NCBI RefSeq assembly: GCF_000003815.2 | Contig: NC_049985.1 | Coordinates: 22,675,862-22,739,861, forward strand | Direction of reading: 5' to 3' | Source: Branchiostoma floridae | Taxonomy: Eukaryota > Chordata > Leptocardii > Amphioxiformes > Branchiostomatidae | Length of the DNA: 64,000 nt | In this document: positions 1 through 12,760 of the stretch, piece by piece | Layout of the letters: every line of letters begins with the position of its first letter | Position numbering within the stretch: position 1 is the first letter of the stretch | Program-made: the position numbers and the translations under genes | The notes under the pieces: generated by a model | Database searches by the model: none | What the model was told of the DNA's origin: nothing | Seen by the model: only the letters and a program-made list of their open reading frames with translations

Positions 1-1640
1 CTCGCATTTGTTTTTGGGTTGCCAAAGGATGTCACCCATAAAGTGAATTCAACACGGCCTTTCAGAAGAAATAAGATTTTAGAAGCTACAAGCTGTCTTT
101 AGTAGCTACAACAACACTGCAGTATCTGGCGTCAATTTTGCAATGCAATAATATTTTCATATGGATTGTTGTGCTTGCGGGGATTTAGTGATATGTAATG
201 TTCGCAAGCACAATTTTTCGCGATGGTTTTAACTTTAATTTGAAGTAGAAGAGATAGACACGAAAACCGCAAACATTCTCCTTTTTACAGTATGTCAGTG
301 CCACAGTTTACCGACGCTAATGCAGATGATAATGTGCTTTCACTTTAAAGTCAACCCAGGGTTTAGAATGAACCCAGAAAACCTGTAAAATTACGCAAAG
401 GAAGACGAATTCAGACCCTCTGGGTATAAAACATCTCTCTGAGTCTTCAATCTTTCAAATGAACGCAGCCTTGCGGCACATGCTTCGGAGAAAGGAGCAA
501 TAACTTCTGCCAACCCAAATTACTAAACGGCGCTGTAGTATGAGTTATAGTGGTGCCGTGAAGACACATCAAACGAAAAAGCTATTTCTCACCGTTGCTA
601 TCTTTAACACGAAGCGTGCTTATACCTCAATGACAAAAATAGATACTTTTTTGGTTTGTCTGTGTTTGAGCTCTGAATATTTTTGGCAGCATAACTTAAG
701 AACCGCGCGCTGAATGTATCGTTATGTATTTATTTATCTCCAGACATATGGGTAGCCCCTTTAACTTATTGGGAGTTGATTTCCAAGGGGCCCGCTACAT
801 AAATAGCAAAAACGAAACGTGTTACATTTAGTAAGACAATCAGAGGACAACAAACAATGTATACAAATAAACCGAAGCGTCATTACCAAAAACAGTTGTC
901 AAAGTCAGCCAAAAACGTCAACGGTGGCTGGGATAGGGGTTTGAATAACAAAGGTTAATGTCAATTGTAGGCTCCTGCTAAATGACCTCATATTTTATGC
1001 TGGATAGCTGTTGTCTTGATTTTAGAGGCAGAATAGTGGCAGATAGCTTTTGATACATGAAAGAAGTGGCGTTGATTTGGACACCGTAGCAGCTTGCTTC
1101 ACAACTGCACATGCGTTTTTATTTAATCTTTATTTATTAAATGCCATAATACAATACTTAAAAGTAGGATACAAAGACGTGGTCAATGTTTATTCTATAT
1201 ACATATGCATGCACTGAATGTATCTTGAATAGGGGACAACGCCTTGACCACATAAGAAGGACTGTCACAGTACTTTTAGTTAGTGATGGCCTACAATGGG
1301 TACTTGCATGTCTGAAGTATGGGTTTGTCTCTAATAAAGGTTACTGAAGAGAAATCAATTCCTTTCTTTAGTGCTATGGTATCCCTCATTGTGTTGTTGT
1401 CCCAATTCGGTTATGGGCTACCAAATTAACTTTCCAATGCCTACCAAATAAACCGTAAGTCATTACCCTTACTGCAAGGCTGGATTTGTGAACTTTGTTT
1501 TGGTTCAAAAAGTTGGAGGTTTTACCCCCTGTCGTAATGGGTCAATCCAGCCCTTGAGCTGTTATTCAGTGCTAAACAACAGGTCAAAACAGGGGGGGAA
1601 GCCAAATTCTTTTGCTATATTTTAAACATATTTTAATTAG
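1..1640. other. Beta intron 4: no gene seen
   Basis: I see no exon. A copy of a dispersed repeat with a tgctggatagctg...ggcagatagctttt pattern occupies about 985-1095; other copies are near 39240 and 49400. The rest is unannotated AT-rich intron. Confidence 0.5.
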
Positions 1641-1654
1641 TTAATTACTCTAAT

Positions 1655-1874
1655 AGTGTATAATACGTAAAAGTATGACATAGATGACAACAACATACAC
1701 AAAACATAAGAAAGTTCGTTCTATACCTCTTTACGTAAAAATGTGATTGAGAAGACAACAAAACACAAAGTTAGAAACAGATTCGTTTCTTTTCTGTACA
1801 ATTCGTTGAGTGATCTGTCAATGCTATGTCGAAGAGAGAGCGCGGCGAGAGCGACGTCCTAGTGGAAAGGGAGT
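1655..1874. mobile_element. Truncated MITE of the TTAA group
   Basis: The right end (gtcctagtggaaaggg) and the core (cgtaaaagtatgac, then gaagacaacaaaacac) match the elements at 41181 and 58501. The core appears twice in a row (1660-1730 and 1730-1790) and the left terminus is not recognisable, so this is a rearranged or nested copy. Confidence 0.55.
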
Positions 1875-2660
1875 ATAACCACCATCAGCTGTAACAGCAT
1901 GGATGAGATATGTGCTCAATAATTGTGCAATTTTACCATGACCAAATCTGAGATTTGACTCAATGCGTCACTGGCCGCCTACGTCAAACGTGCCCCTTCA
2001 GATGTCATTCAGAATAGATTTTTGTCGAGTGATAGTTTGTCCCAGTTAAGAAACAATTTGAAAGTACCAGGGGTGAACACACTGTTATCGTCTGATGTTT
2101 GAACTCTCCGTGACCAAACCCGTATATTTGGCGTATATTTGTATTACTATTGAGAAGAGCTGTACAATTGTTAACGCCAGAACGTATCGTATAAGGTAGT
2201 GTTCGCGTATATAAAGATTATATCCCTATAGTTTCCAAATGTTTCAATATCGTTTGCATGCAAAGGACAAGATTCTGATCCAACATTGACCAAACATCAA
2301 AGAGAAGTCGAGATGAATTTTATAATTTTAGCTTCAAGACAACAGCTCCTGTACATCCTAATAACATGTTATAACTATGTGTCTAGAAAGTATTGGCAAG
2401 TTAAGTATGGCAATTGGCAATCATTGAGTATTAATAAATACAAACAATTCACTAGAAAGGTGAAGGCCGATTTTCCAGAGTCCCGCAAATGTACAATAAT
2501 TTTTGGGACAGTATTTATCCTTGCGGAGATTACCAAATTACTTTCCATCCAAGCATCTAACTAAAACAGATGACCGAATTGACCCAGGATTCTTTCTGTA
2601 CTGAACACAATCAGAATCTTTGTAGCAACATCGATCATTGTTTTGAGTATTGCCCATTCA
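1875..2660. other. Beta intron 4: no gene seen
   Basis: Nothing is recognised. A 92-codon open frame at 2286-2564 has no family resemblance and is probably chance. Confidence 0.4.
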
Positions 2661-2681
2661 CAACTTTTCACAGACGATAAG

Positions 2682-2775
2682 GTCGAGGTTCAGGTCCGGA
2701 CCTGGACCTGGACCTAATCCTTTGGACCTGGACCGTACCTGTACCTGAATTTTCTGTACTGGTACCCACCCTACA
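2682..2775. repeat. Fragment of GGTACC/CCTGGACC-rich repeat
   Basis: Repeated ggacctggac words followed by gtacctgtacctgaattttctg and a tggtacccaccct end match the right end of the element at 43845-44316. A short gaactgaact run follows at 2815-2830. Confidence 0.55.
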
Positions 2776-3542
2776 TCCGTATGTCCTTGACAGTTACCTA
2801 AGTCCATAATATCTGAACTGAACTGAACTGATAACATAAACGATCGTAAATAATTTCACTCATCAGATGAGTGATGGCAATGTGTATTTTTAACATTGTA
2901 CATTGAATATTTCTGAATTCGGGCACATTTCAACGCATAGGTTCAGCATGGGTTAGTGATCTCCAGATAGGGACACAAACTTGCATGTTTTATAGCCCTA
3001 CGGCCACCCTCTATCTCTCTTTGGCAGATTGCTTTGAGAGCAGGCCGTCGTAAATAACGCGTGCGGACCCAATTTGTGACATTAACTGCCAGATTTCGTC
3101 GGCCTGAAAGCGTCCATTACGTTCGTCTCGGGACCCCCAAACGGCGGCCCTTAGCCCCTTCCATCGGTTGTAAATTGTTCTGGGGGAGGGATGCTGCGAC
3201 ATGCGATTAACGTGGCATCAAGAGAATTGCAAAGTTTAGCTAATAGATGGGCAGGTTGTACGGAGTGGGACAGTATGTCAGTTATGTCACCGTTTTAGAG
3301 GACATTCCTCGACCCGACCAATCCCCGAATGAGTTCGCGACAGGAAGCTGACGTCATAACGGCCATCATGGGGCTAAGGCAGTGTTAGATGTCATCCGAA
3401 TGGAGACTCTGTTGTCTGGGCTTTAAGTACACGATGCGCTAGCGTTAAGTGTTTTAAAATCTTCACATAGGGACAGGCTTTAGCTTTGATTATGCCCATA
3501 TTACATAAGGGCGATCTCACTGCAACTGTACTGCGACCTAAA

Positions 3543-3785
3543 GGTGGTATCTCAATGCACTTTGGGCACCGATGCGGCACTGCGAGGTTCGTCCACTGCA
3601 GCACTCTGTTATTTTCGCCGATTTTTTTTTTAAATTTAGATATTGCAGAAAATACGTAAAAAGTATGACTTCGAAGACAACAAAATGCAAACGTAAGAAG
3701 ATTGGTCTTTGTCTCTGAAATTTGTTGAGTAAACTTTCGAACACCGCAGTGCCGCTCCGCTGTCCCAAGTGCAGTGAGATACTAC
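3543..3785. mobile_element. MITE of the TTAA group (GGCAC-type ends)
   Basis: Terminal inverted repeats of about 45 bp (ggtggtatctcaatgcac... and ...gtgcagtgagatactac, with cggcactgcg inside both) enclose a core with acgtaaaaagtatgac and tctctgaaatttgttgag. A half end of the related GACGGCG type (gcgatctcactgc) sits just outside at 3508-3540. Confidence 0.75.
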
Positions 3786-4764
3786 TCCAAACTTTACAAA
3801 GCACTCAATGACTCAACGAATTTCATACTAGATAAAAAAAACGTACATTTTGTGTGTTTGTCCTTTCAGGTATAATTTTACATGTTGTATGATGTTTCAT
3901 TATCAAATTATGAAATTTCGAAAATACACATAAGGGGCCATAACTGCATGTCAAACATATCTGTTACCAACTGAGAATCCCTGCAATTTTTTTTCTGAAT
4001 TTTGTAAAGTATATAAGGCACGACCGCAGACGTGAATGCCTAAGTAGTAATATGCAATTTCCTCGGTCTAGAGAGTAAATAACGGGATAAAAAACGTCGA
4101 TCATCTTCTACCGGTATACTATGGGAAACAGAATATATTCACAAAAGCTAAAATTGCTCCAACGCATCAAACTCACATAAGGTAATACGTTCACTATCAT
4201 AGTTTCTAAGCAGAAGGACCTGGTTACTATGAATCACCCCTTTAGGGAGTGCACTCCTCCTCTTTCTTAGAATTGTGGTACTTTAGTCACTGTGCCCGAG
4301 GTGTGGATTTTACTTTCCACAAAGGGTCGACAGTTTAAAACTACCCCTACGGAAACTGCCACGTGGTGTGCACACTAAAGTTCAAGGATCCGAAGTTTAA
4401 GCCGGTATCGCATTCAAATTGAACAAGGAATTAAAGACCTAGCTCTCGCATTCGTTACGTTTTGACACATGCCTTACCATCCTGCCAGTTTCTTGTTACA
4501 ACATCTTGTCATTCAATAATATTCTTAAAAATATGGACACACACACACAAAAAAAACAAGGGATAAACATACATATTGACAGCAATCCGAGGCAACATAA
4601 CGACTATACACTAAGATGGATGGTGTAAAATTTTGTCAATCAAAGACACCGAAGAAAGACTGCCACTATCCCCTAATATTCTGAAAAGCGCATTGAGTAT
4701 ACGGAAACTGCAGTTTAGAAGCTTGTCAGTTTCAGGAATAGAATGCCTTAGTCAATATATATCT

Positions 4765-4807
4765 TTAAACCATATATATATAAATATATATATAAATATA
4801 TATATAA

Positions 4808-4846
<39 letters not shown>

Positions 4847-4946
4847 NNNNNNNNNNNNNNNNNNNNNNNNNNNNNNNNNNNNNNNNNNNNNNNNNNNNNN
4901 NNNNNNNNNNNNNNNNNNNNNNNNNNNNNNNNNNNNNNNNNNNNNN

Positions 4947-5045
<99 letters not shown>

Positions 5046-5057
5046 TCATATAAAATA
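4765..5057. repeat. TA/TATAAA microsatellite with a 100-base assembly gap
   Basis: (TA)n with interspersed TAAATA units surrounds exactly 100 Ns at 4847-4946. The true array length is unknown. The IYIYIY open frames across it are not genes. Confidence 0.97.
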
Positions 5058-5384
5058 ATTTTCCGATGGTTCCGAATCTAGTAACAAGGTCCCCATTCCA
5101 ATAAACTCACGTGCTTTCATTTTGTTTAATATCATCATGTAAGATACAAGAACAGAATTGAACTTTGAAAAGCCAAACACACACACACACGCACACACAG
5201 TGTGAAAATTTTTGTTTATTTGTCTATGAAATGTGTTTTGCCAAATAACCTGGTCGCATCACGGTTGCAGTGTTGTCTTAGTGAGGTCGCAGCGTGTTTT
5301 CAGCGAGGTCGCAGCCATAGTTAAATAGGGGTGGGGCTGGAGGGGGATGAGGGGGTGGGTGTGGTTGCAACAGTCCTATTCATA

Positions 5385-5830
5385 ATGCTGATTAATACTG
5401 CATGTGTACATTCACAGAAGGGCACTGATTACTTCTAAGACAATATTGCATGGGCTATCATGATCGTCTTAAGGAGAGCCTTTGTTTAATTCTTTGACGT
5501 TACAAAGTGGGGCGCTGAAAATGAAGAAAGTTGACTTAATATTGCATGTATACATTCACAGAAGGGCACTGATTACTTCTAAGACAATATTGCCGAGGAC
5601 TATCATGATCGTCTTGAGGAGAGCCTTTGTCTAATTCCCTAACGTTACAAAGTGGGGCGCTGAAAATGAAGAAAGTTGACTTGATATTGCATGTATACAT
5701 TCACACAAGGGCACTGATTACTTCTAAGACAATATTGCAGAGAACTATCATGATCGTCTTTAGGCGAGCCTTTGTCTAATTCCCTGATGTTACAAACTGG
5801 GGCGCTGGAAATGAAGAAAGTTGACAGACC
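5385..5830. repeat. Tandem repeat, about 145-bp unit, three copies
   Basis: The phrase catgtrtacattcacaraa begins near 5401, 5544 and 5690, giving units of 143-146 bp. Each unit continues with gggcactgattacttctaag and ends gaaaatgaagaaagttgac. Copies are roughly 90-95% alike by eye. Confidence 0.9.
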
Positions 5831-6095
5831 GTGTCTGGTGAATACAATGGTGTCACGACCCGGACCTGATTACCTTGCGGAGTAACGCGTCCCGTGCACC
5901 GCCTGATTACTCCTGTTTTACATCGCTCATTTCCCACAACGACGTGATTGCCGGACTTTTTCATTAATTAAGCGGGGCTTCAAGCGGGCTTAGCCGGCTG
6001 GGATACCCTCGCTGATTCCCTGGTAGTAGAAACGTGTCTACAATCATTATGTACGCCACAGACTCTCTCGCTAAAATTATAAAGGACAAGGTTGT

Positions 6096-6312
6096 TTAAG
6101 GTCCCCTTTCCACTAGACGGCGATCTCGCTGCGCTTTCACTATGACCTGAATGCATGTGTGTAGCCTTCGACCAAATACTGGTTGCATAATGCAAAATGT
6201 AAAATGTGACTAAAAAGCAACAAAACATGCAGAGCGTTAAAAATATTTTGTTGAGCGACCTGTCAATTTCACTGTCGGGCGGCGACAGTGCCGTCCTAGT
6301 GGAAGGGGGGGA
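6096..6312. mobile_element. MITE of the TTAA group (GACGGCG-type ends)
   Basis: Starts TTAAGGTCCCCTTTCCACTAG and ends gtcctagtggaaggggg. The inside has gactaaaaagcaacaaaac and gttgagcgacctgtcaat, the same core as 41181 and 58501. The left TTAA fits a TTAA target site; the right flank is degraded into a poly-G run. Confidence 0.75.
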
Positions 6313-6716
6313 GGGGGTAAGAGATACGATCATCGTGTGAGTTGGGTCCCCAATCCGCGGCCGTTGAGCAACAATACAGTACAACAATATTATTTGATAT
6401 TCTGTAATTTTGTATGGACTCCAAAAGAAATAAATTTCTTTTCAAGTCTAACGCGGATCGAAAACATGGTGATCGCAACAAACGAACAGTTTAGCACTTT
6501 TTAACAAAGTATAATGCCGTAAAGCTCTAAAAACGGCTGTCCGAAAGCTTAACGTGCATCATTAGTAGGACGCCATGCATGTAACGTAATTTATTACGCT
6601 TGTCACATATAGTCACATATAGTGGCGTTGAAAACTAGAGTAGTGGTTTCAGAGTGTAATATATCGAATTATTTTGACACAACATAGCAGGATTGTACTC
6701 ACACACCCCCAGACTG

Positions 6717-7198
6717 GGGTGGGGTGGATAAAGGTACAGAAAATTCATGTACAGGTCCGGTTCATGTCCAAAAGATCGGGTCCATGTCCGGACCTGAACC
6801 GGGACCGAATTATCTGTGAAAACTTATGGATGGACGATACTCAAGACAATTTCGCTACATAGGATTCTGTTTGCATGGTGGAGTATCCTAGGTATACGCA
6901 CATCAGTGTTTTAAAGTTTCCTTTTCATGTAAAGAACACTAACTGCTTCGGTCTGTTTTAGACCGTAGTTTGACCGTAGAAGCTTGGTAAAAATGACAGT
7001 CAGCTCTCCTCTACTTCGCTCTTGTTCTTTTCTTGGACCTGTAAGTCCCAAAACATGTGAACACCTGCCGATATAGTGACCATTTTCGAATCGGCCCAAC
7101 ATCCGGTCTAATGATTTTTCAGGTCCGGTTTTCCTGGACTAGAACCATAAAAAAGAAACGGTTTTGTACCGGTACATCGTACCCGTACCCACCCCTAC
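6717..7198. mobile_element. MITE-like element with GGGGTGGGTAC / GTACCCACCCC ends
   Basis: Short inverted ends (ggggtggataaaggtac and gtacccgtacccacccc) enclose about 480 bp. The internal block at 6965-7030 is the reverse complement of 44030-44095 in a second copy, so the two are the same family in opposite orientation. The sequence is rich in ggtccgg/ccggacc words. Confidence 0.65.
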
Positions 7199-7554
7199 TG
7201 CAGACTGTCATTTGCCATCAGGCTCGTGAGCCTCCAAAGAAAACACTGTTACATTAGAGCCCCATTTCTGTCGCCTAAAACAAGACCCCGGAGAAGCCCC
7301 ACGTCAACATTGTTTAACTGCTATATGAGTATCAGCAAGACTGGGGCATTCCCGACTGAAAGAAGATGAATACAAGCAATTTCGGCGTTTCATTACGGCC
7401 CATCTGCGGTGGTGAAGACGGGTGGGAAACCAAACGGTTGCCCTAATGACTTCTGGCAGATGAAATGATGCATGGAACTCAGTATTTGTAATGACCCCTG
7501 CTGCTGGCGAAGTGAACTCAAATGAGATGGGTCAGATGACCACAACCACTGAAG

Positions 7555-7895
7555 AGCCGTATTCCAGGGAGGATATCCCGGAAGCGTATTCCAGGAAGCG
7601 TATTCTATTAACTGTATTCTAGGAACAGTATTCCGGCAACAGTATACAGGGAATCGCATTTAAGGAAACGTATGACAAGAACCCTATTCCCGGAAGAGTA
7701 TTTTAGGAAGCATATTCCCGGAAACGTACGCGTATTCCAGGAAACGTATTCCAGGAAACGTATTCCAGGAAACGTATTCCCGGAAAGGTCTTCCAGGAAA
7801 TGTATTCCAGGAAACGTATTCCAGGGAACGTATTTCAGTAAACGTATTCCAGCATTCAACGTATTCTAGGGATCGTATTTCAGTAAACGTTTCCA
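7555..7895. repeat. 14-bp minisatellite (acgtattccaggaa)
   Basis: Near-perfect 14-bp units run through 7730-7830 and become degenerate outward; a diverged outlier patch lies at 8018-8095. Including the outlier I count eleven exact TTCC[A/C]GGAA palindromes. Open frames on both strands are repeat translations, not genes. Confidence 0.9.
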
Positions 7896-8099
7896 AAACT
7901 TTAAGAAAAGGAAAGTTATCTCAGCAACCGTATTGCGAAAACATTCTTCCTTATTTCATGTTATTCAGTTCAGCACACCTGCTAATAATGAGGTGGCGGA
8001 CACAGCATAGATCAAAAAGTATTCCAGGAACCATATTCCGGATAACTTCTTCCAGAAAACGTATTCCAGGAACCGTTTTTAGCATCCGAATTCCAGGAT

Positions 8100-9470
8100 T
8101 CAGACACAAGAAGCTCAAGAACACATTCAAGGAACTTTTTTTTCGTCCGACCTGGTTTCTGGTACCTCGTCCTTCATACAGATACTCCATCACAATGATG
8201 TCAGGCATTGATAGCTTGAAGGAAATGGCGTCGTTGCCCTTTCATGTAATTTGACATTTTCACAATGGTAAATAATACATCACTTTTCCAGTTCAATAAC
8301 TTCCATAGACAATTGCTACAGTGTACCATTTTTTAAATATTATTCCATGAAAAATGCTTATCATTTTGGCATGTGAACGCAAGAAACCTCATATTTTGTC
8401 AAAGACAGCAAGAAAAAGTCATAAAAACATCATCAATTTATCAAATAATTTACAAGCCACAACAACGTGGTTGATGAATGTATTGCCATTATGGGGTGAA
8501 GAATGTTTAGTCCTGTAGGAAGTAATCAATGAACCAGGCATGAACCCACATATTGCACATTATAACCGAAATTGAGATAAATACGCTGTTCCACAAACAT
8601 AGAGTGCATCCCTGAGGTTCCAAAACAAAAATAAAAGCGAGCATGGAACGTACAGTCAAATTACTGACTTGCATTATGGTATTACATGAAATCCTATGGG
8701 AAAACCTTTTTGCTTCCACTATGTACTTACGTTTTGAACAATGTCTTCCAAAACGTGTACATAGCTACTTTCTTCCTTTTTTATATCAATTGTGTAAAAA
8801 AAATCACAAGGGCATTGACGGATTGCCAACTAAGAGTCTTTCATAGTAGTACCGCAATCTGTCACATATTTGTACTAATATTTTTATAAAGCTGCCTTCG
8901 TTTTCAGAAAATATTGTAAGGGACATAGCTTCTAATGGGTGGTGTGATAATATACAGATAAAACAATTGATATAGACCGTCTAGTGTGGAAATACATCAT
9001 TTTTCGATGTTGAGTGTTAGATAACTTGACGAAGGGTCCCTGACACAAGCACCAGAAGTACTGTGCTTTATGTTACTGTCAACTACAAAGCAGTTGGAGA
9101 ATAAGAGATTTAATCTCAGATCAGCTGTATCAGTACAACCTATTTTTTACAGTCAGGTACGTAGAGCTATAAATATATTATATACGTAAAGCTACTCTTG
9201 AGTTCCAGATATTTTCTAATAACAAATCAGAACAAATCAATCAGTTATGCATTTCCCCATGTTTGCATTAAGAGACAGGTGAAATCGAAAGTTAAACACA
9301 AGCATGACCTATTTAAATGTGAATAAGTAACTAACTTGTAGATATAGCTTGATACGTGCTTTTTACGTAGGTGTGGATCAAAGTTGCTCGACAGCGCCCC
9401 CTCCCCTTTGGCTTTGCGATTAGAATAAATGGGATCAACTACATCAGGACAAACTGACGCTTTCTCAACC
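8100..9470. other. Beta intron 4: no gene seen
   Basis: AT-rich intron without recognisable repeat or exon. The short open frames at 8507-8889 overlap each other on both strands and have no family signature. Confidence 0.45.
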
Positions 9471-9542
9471 GAGACGAGGGGCGATACAAACTTCCGACAG
9501 ACTATAATACCAAGTCAGTACCTTAACCCTACAGAGCCTTAC

Positions 9543-9763
9543 CTCAATCCGTAGAGGACAGATCCATCATGATGTAGCCGTAACATTCGGTTCTTTACGG
9601 TGACTCCGTGTAGGTAAGACTCCTTGTCGTTCAGGAAGTACGTGTCCGGGACCCAGATACTCTCCGCCACCCGGCCGTCCAGGGTCAGGTTGTGCGGTAC
9701 GCTGGTGTAGGACAGGCGTGGGTCCCGCCACGTCTGCTGGAAGTACATCGTCATGGTGTAGTC
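9543..9763 (-). CDS. GABRB-like: Beta-type subunit exon 4 (loops A and D region)
   Basis: The exon is exactly 221 bp, with acceptor cttctag and donor GAG|GTAAGG, phases 0 to 2. The 73 full codons start [17 protein letters not shown] and include a sequon (HNLT) at a conserved beta glycosylation position. The block [13 protein letters not shown] contains the loop A Tyr (Tyr97 of mammalian beta2), a principal-face GABA contact. HGVTVKNRM and DGSVLYGLR follow. Agreement with mammalian beta subunits is high along the full length, so family assignment is secure. The next exon should hold the Cys-loop and is not seen. Partial copies of a roughly 120-bp repeat lie on both sides (9474-9500 and 9800-10125). 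Confidence 0.97.
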
Positions 9764-9794
9764 CTAGAAGGACGGGAGGGAACATGAATTTTTG

Positions 9795-10130
9795 GCACTT
9801 AACATAGACGGGGGGTGATACAGGTTATCTGCCACGTACGACCCTTTGCTGCAGACAGGTTCAGTTTTGGTAAGTTCAGTTTTGGTTGGAATTACGGAAG
9901 GGAAGAGGAATGTTGACACTAAACACAGACGGGGGAAGATACAGGTTATCTGCTAACGACGACCCTTTGCTGCAGACGGGTTCACATTTGGTAAGTTCAG
10001 TTTTAGTTAAAAGAAGGGAAGGAAAGGGAAGTGTTGACACTAAACACAGACGAGGGGCGATACATGTTAGCTACCAGTTCTATACGACCCTTTGCTGAAG
10101 ACGGGCTCAGTTTTGGTAGGTCTCAACTGC
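9795..10130. repeat. Tandem repeat beside beta exon 4, about 120-bp unit, three copies
   Basis: Units contain cacttaacatagacgggg (or cactaaacacagacgggg), gatacaggttatctgc and gaccctttgctgcagac, at about 9800, 9912 and 10033. A partial copy (gacgaggggcgatacaa) lies at 9473-9490 on the other side of exon 4. Confidence 0.85.
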
Positions 10131-11105
10131 CCTTAGAGTATTTTTTAGATAATGTCTTGTTGTTTCAAAGACAAGAGGAATGATTGAGCTGGTTACGGTT
10201 ATGCTGATCTTTGAGTCGTGTCGGCGTAACAGTTAGGGTGTTTTGTACAGAACTCAGAGATCCTTGGTTCAAATTTTCTGACACGCTACCGTTCTTTTGA
10301 TCTTAAGAAATATCAATATTCACCAACTTTTTATGGATATTGTTTTCTAGTCGAAATCCTTTTGAAAATCAATAGGTAAGTGGTAAGAAAACAAAGCGGA
10401 AACTGCGATCAGAGCTGTATTAATTATGTTACCCATGCCATGAAATCTAAGATGCCATTGCCAAAATAATCTTTAAAGGAATTCCATTTATATTTTAATT
10501 AGAAAGAAGTGTATGTAACATTCAGCAGAGCATGTTTGTTTCACTTAGCATCGTTCATGTTTATTTTTCCCCCACCCCACGTTACTGGGTGCCTGAAAAG
10601 TGATGATTATCTATCTACATGATATATCATAACGATTTGACTTTTCTACATATCACAAAACTATTTATACTTGATAACTGTGCAACGAAATTTGAGCTGT
10701 GGACCTTTTTTTGGTGAGGCTTAGAACGTATTGATCATCCGTCGTTTCCTGATATTTTGAGAACCTTATTCTTATCGCTACTGTAAGCCTCGTGCGTCTC
10801 CATTTATAAGCTCCCAGTATATGATAATGGCGCAGCAGGAAACGCAGATGGAGAATCTATCATCATATTATGCCTGGCAAAGCGAATTCCTCTGAGGAGC
10901 GCTAATACTAGATACTGACACATGGTGCAGAATAGACTATTGATTCCTCATTTCCAAACCGCCTTAACGCGGTAGATATATCTTCCTTTCTCCCTAAACC
11001 ATATCGTTATGTATCGAGCTGTCTCTAGGCTCCTCGATATTCCGTTATTGCTGACACAATGTTCCATATGTTGAGTCCAATAAGGCTGATATACATCTGT
11101 AATGA
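10131..11105. other. Beta intron 3: no gene seen
   Basis: AT-rich with no exon or clear repeat structure recognised. Confidence 0.4.
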
Positions 11106-11108
11106 GAT

Positions 11109-11545
11109 AACTGTCTATCCGGCTAAATTTATTGGGACGTTTTTTTCCACCGGATAGTGTTACGCAAGTCAACCTTTATCCGCGAGATAACCTATATCAG
11201 TTGCCTTGAAAACCAGTGTATTTAGGTATATCAAGCCAGTGAACATTGGTTTTAGGCTGCAATATTTTAACTTGAGGTAACTGTCTATCCAGCTTTATTT
11301 ATTCGGACGTTTTTTTTTACCATACAGTACAACGCTAGTCCTTCTTTATCCGTGGGGTAACCTATATCCGTTTCTTTCAAAACCAGTGTATTTAGGTATA
11401 TCAAGCCAATGGATATTGGTTTTAAGCTGCAATATTGTCAAAATACCGCAGTTCTTCGACTTGATACCCATGAATACTCTATTTTTAAACCTAACGGATA
11501 TAAGTTACCCCGCGGATAAAGATGAACGAGCGTTACAAGGTAGTA
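11109..11545. repeat. 170-bp direct repeat followed by an inverted end copy
   Basis: Two direct copies start at 11109 and 11279 (aactgtctatccrgc), each containing a tttatccg...ggtaacctatatc box and accagtgtatttaggtat. At about 11488-11540 the same box recurs inverted (ggatataagttaccccgcgg). Single relatives of the box are at 26065-26095 (inverted) and 63865-63900 (direct). This suggests a fragmented mobile element. Confidence 0.65.
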
Positions 11546-11549
11546 GAGT

Positions 11550-12760
11550 GGTTGGTGTTACTTTCATGTAGTAAAAGCCACGCACTATAACCATTTGTTT
11601 GGTGCTTTCCTGTGATTTGGTCAAATAGACATATGAACGACGATCTCTTTGCTGTGTCCCTGCCATATGTATTACCATGCAGACGTTGATATTCCATTTA
11701 GAGGTACTACAGATATGCTATATTTTTGTTATCAAAGATGCCTTCAGGGCGCTTCAAGTATAAAACGCAGAACTGCCATAGTCCTGTCTTTTATGCACTT
11801 GATGATATGTGACTTGGTTTGCTTAGATCTTCATGATATTTAGCGGACTGTGGCCAAATCGCTGAAAATATTGAGATAAGAGCCGTAGACAAGAGACTAT
11901 TTTAAAATTACAAAACACATTTCGTAGAGTAGTAGAATTCCTATATGGTAAAATTATAAATTTCCGTCCAGCCCATTCAAAGACGAAGCAGTCAGTATCA
12001 CGAATGGGCTATCGGACAAAATTTAAAGAAGTCTCAAAGCTTTTTGAAAGTCGAGGCCATCATTGCCCTCTCAACAGAGAAAAAAATGTGGCAATGGAAA
12101 TGTATTGCCATGGCCATGGCGACGGAGCTTTGGTTTATATATATTTAGTTGTACATTGCTGTTGTTGGTAATAATGTTTTATTATTCGCCTTTTATCGAA
12201 TGGCCTGCCTGTATTTACTAAGTTTTTTTAACACGATGAATGCCAGGGTTGATGGATCACTCTGTCACCTCTAACCTATGGTTGCTAACGAGCTGACAAA
12301 TACAGATGTTCTCTACTAATCTTTGCCTTGGCTGGAGTATCACTTTTACTCTCCCAGACACTAGGCTACTTGGGAATTCCCTATGGGAAACGTAAGAATG
12401 CAGACTAACATGAATAAAGCAACTACGCACGCGCGGACTAAACATCCCCGACCTGTCTGTACAATTCTTGGAATTCTTGACAAACGGACGCAAACAATAC
12501 TGTTAGGCTCGCCCATGGGGCGTAACCCAAAAACAAATTGGCAGCTGTAAACCATTGTAGAGGTCCATAGCCTATGTTAGTAAAGTTCTTTAAATTTGTA
12601 CCTATTGATATTTTTAATATATTGTAAAAAAAAAAGCAGCAAGTAAGTTATCTACATGCCAGACGTTTTACGATTCCTCAACCTCTGCTTGAGTTATTAT
12701 TTTTCATAGTCTGAAACAAAATTTTCTCCTGCAGTTTACAGCCAGCCGATAAGGGGCTCA
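11550..12760. other. Beta intron 3: no gene seen
   Basis: Nothing recognisable as exon or RNA gene. Short open frames only. Confidence 0.4.

Noticed and set aside
3011-3202. Minus-strand 63-codon frame (TIYNRWKGLRAAVWG...)
   Set aside because: Protein-like composition and higher GC, but I recognise no family, no splice context and no fit to the receptor gene.
4633-5058. IYIYIY frames
   Set aside because: Translation of a TA microsatellite across an N gap.
1-9542. Beta exon 5 (Cys-loop) in the left part
   Set aside because: I looked for a minus-strand Cys-x13-Cys exon of 83 bp and saw none; a profile search would settle it.
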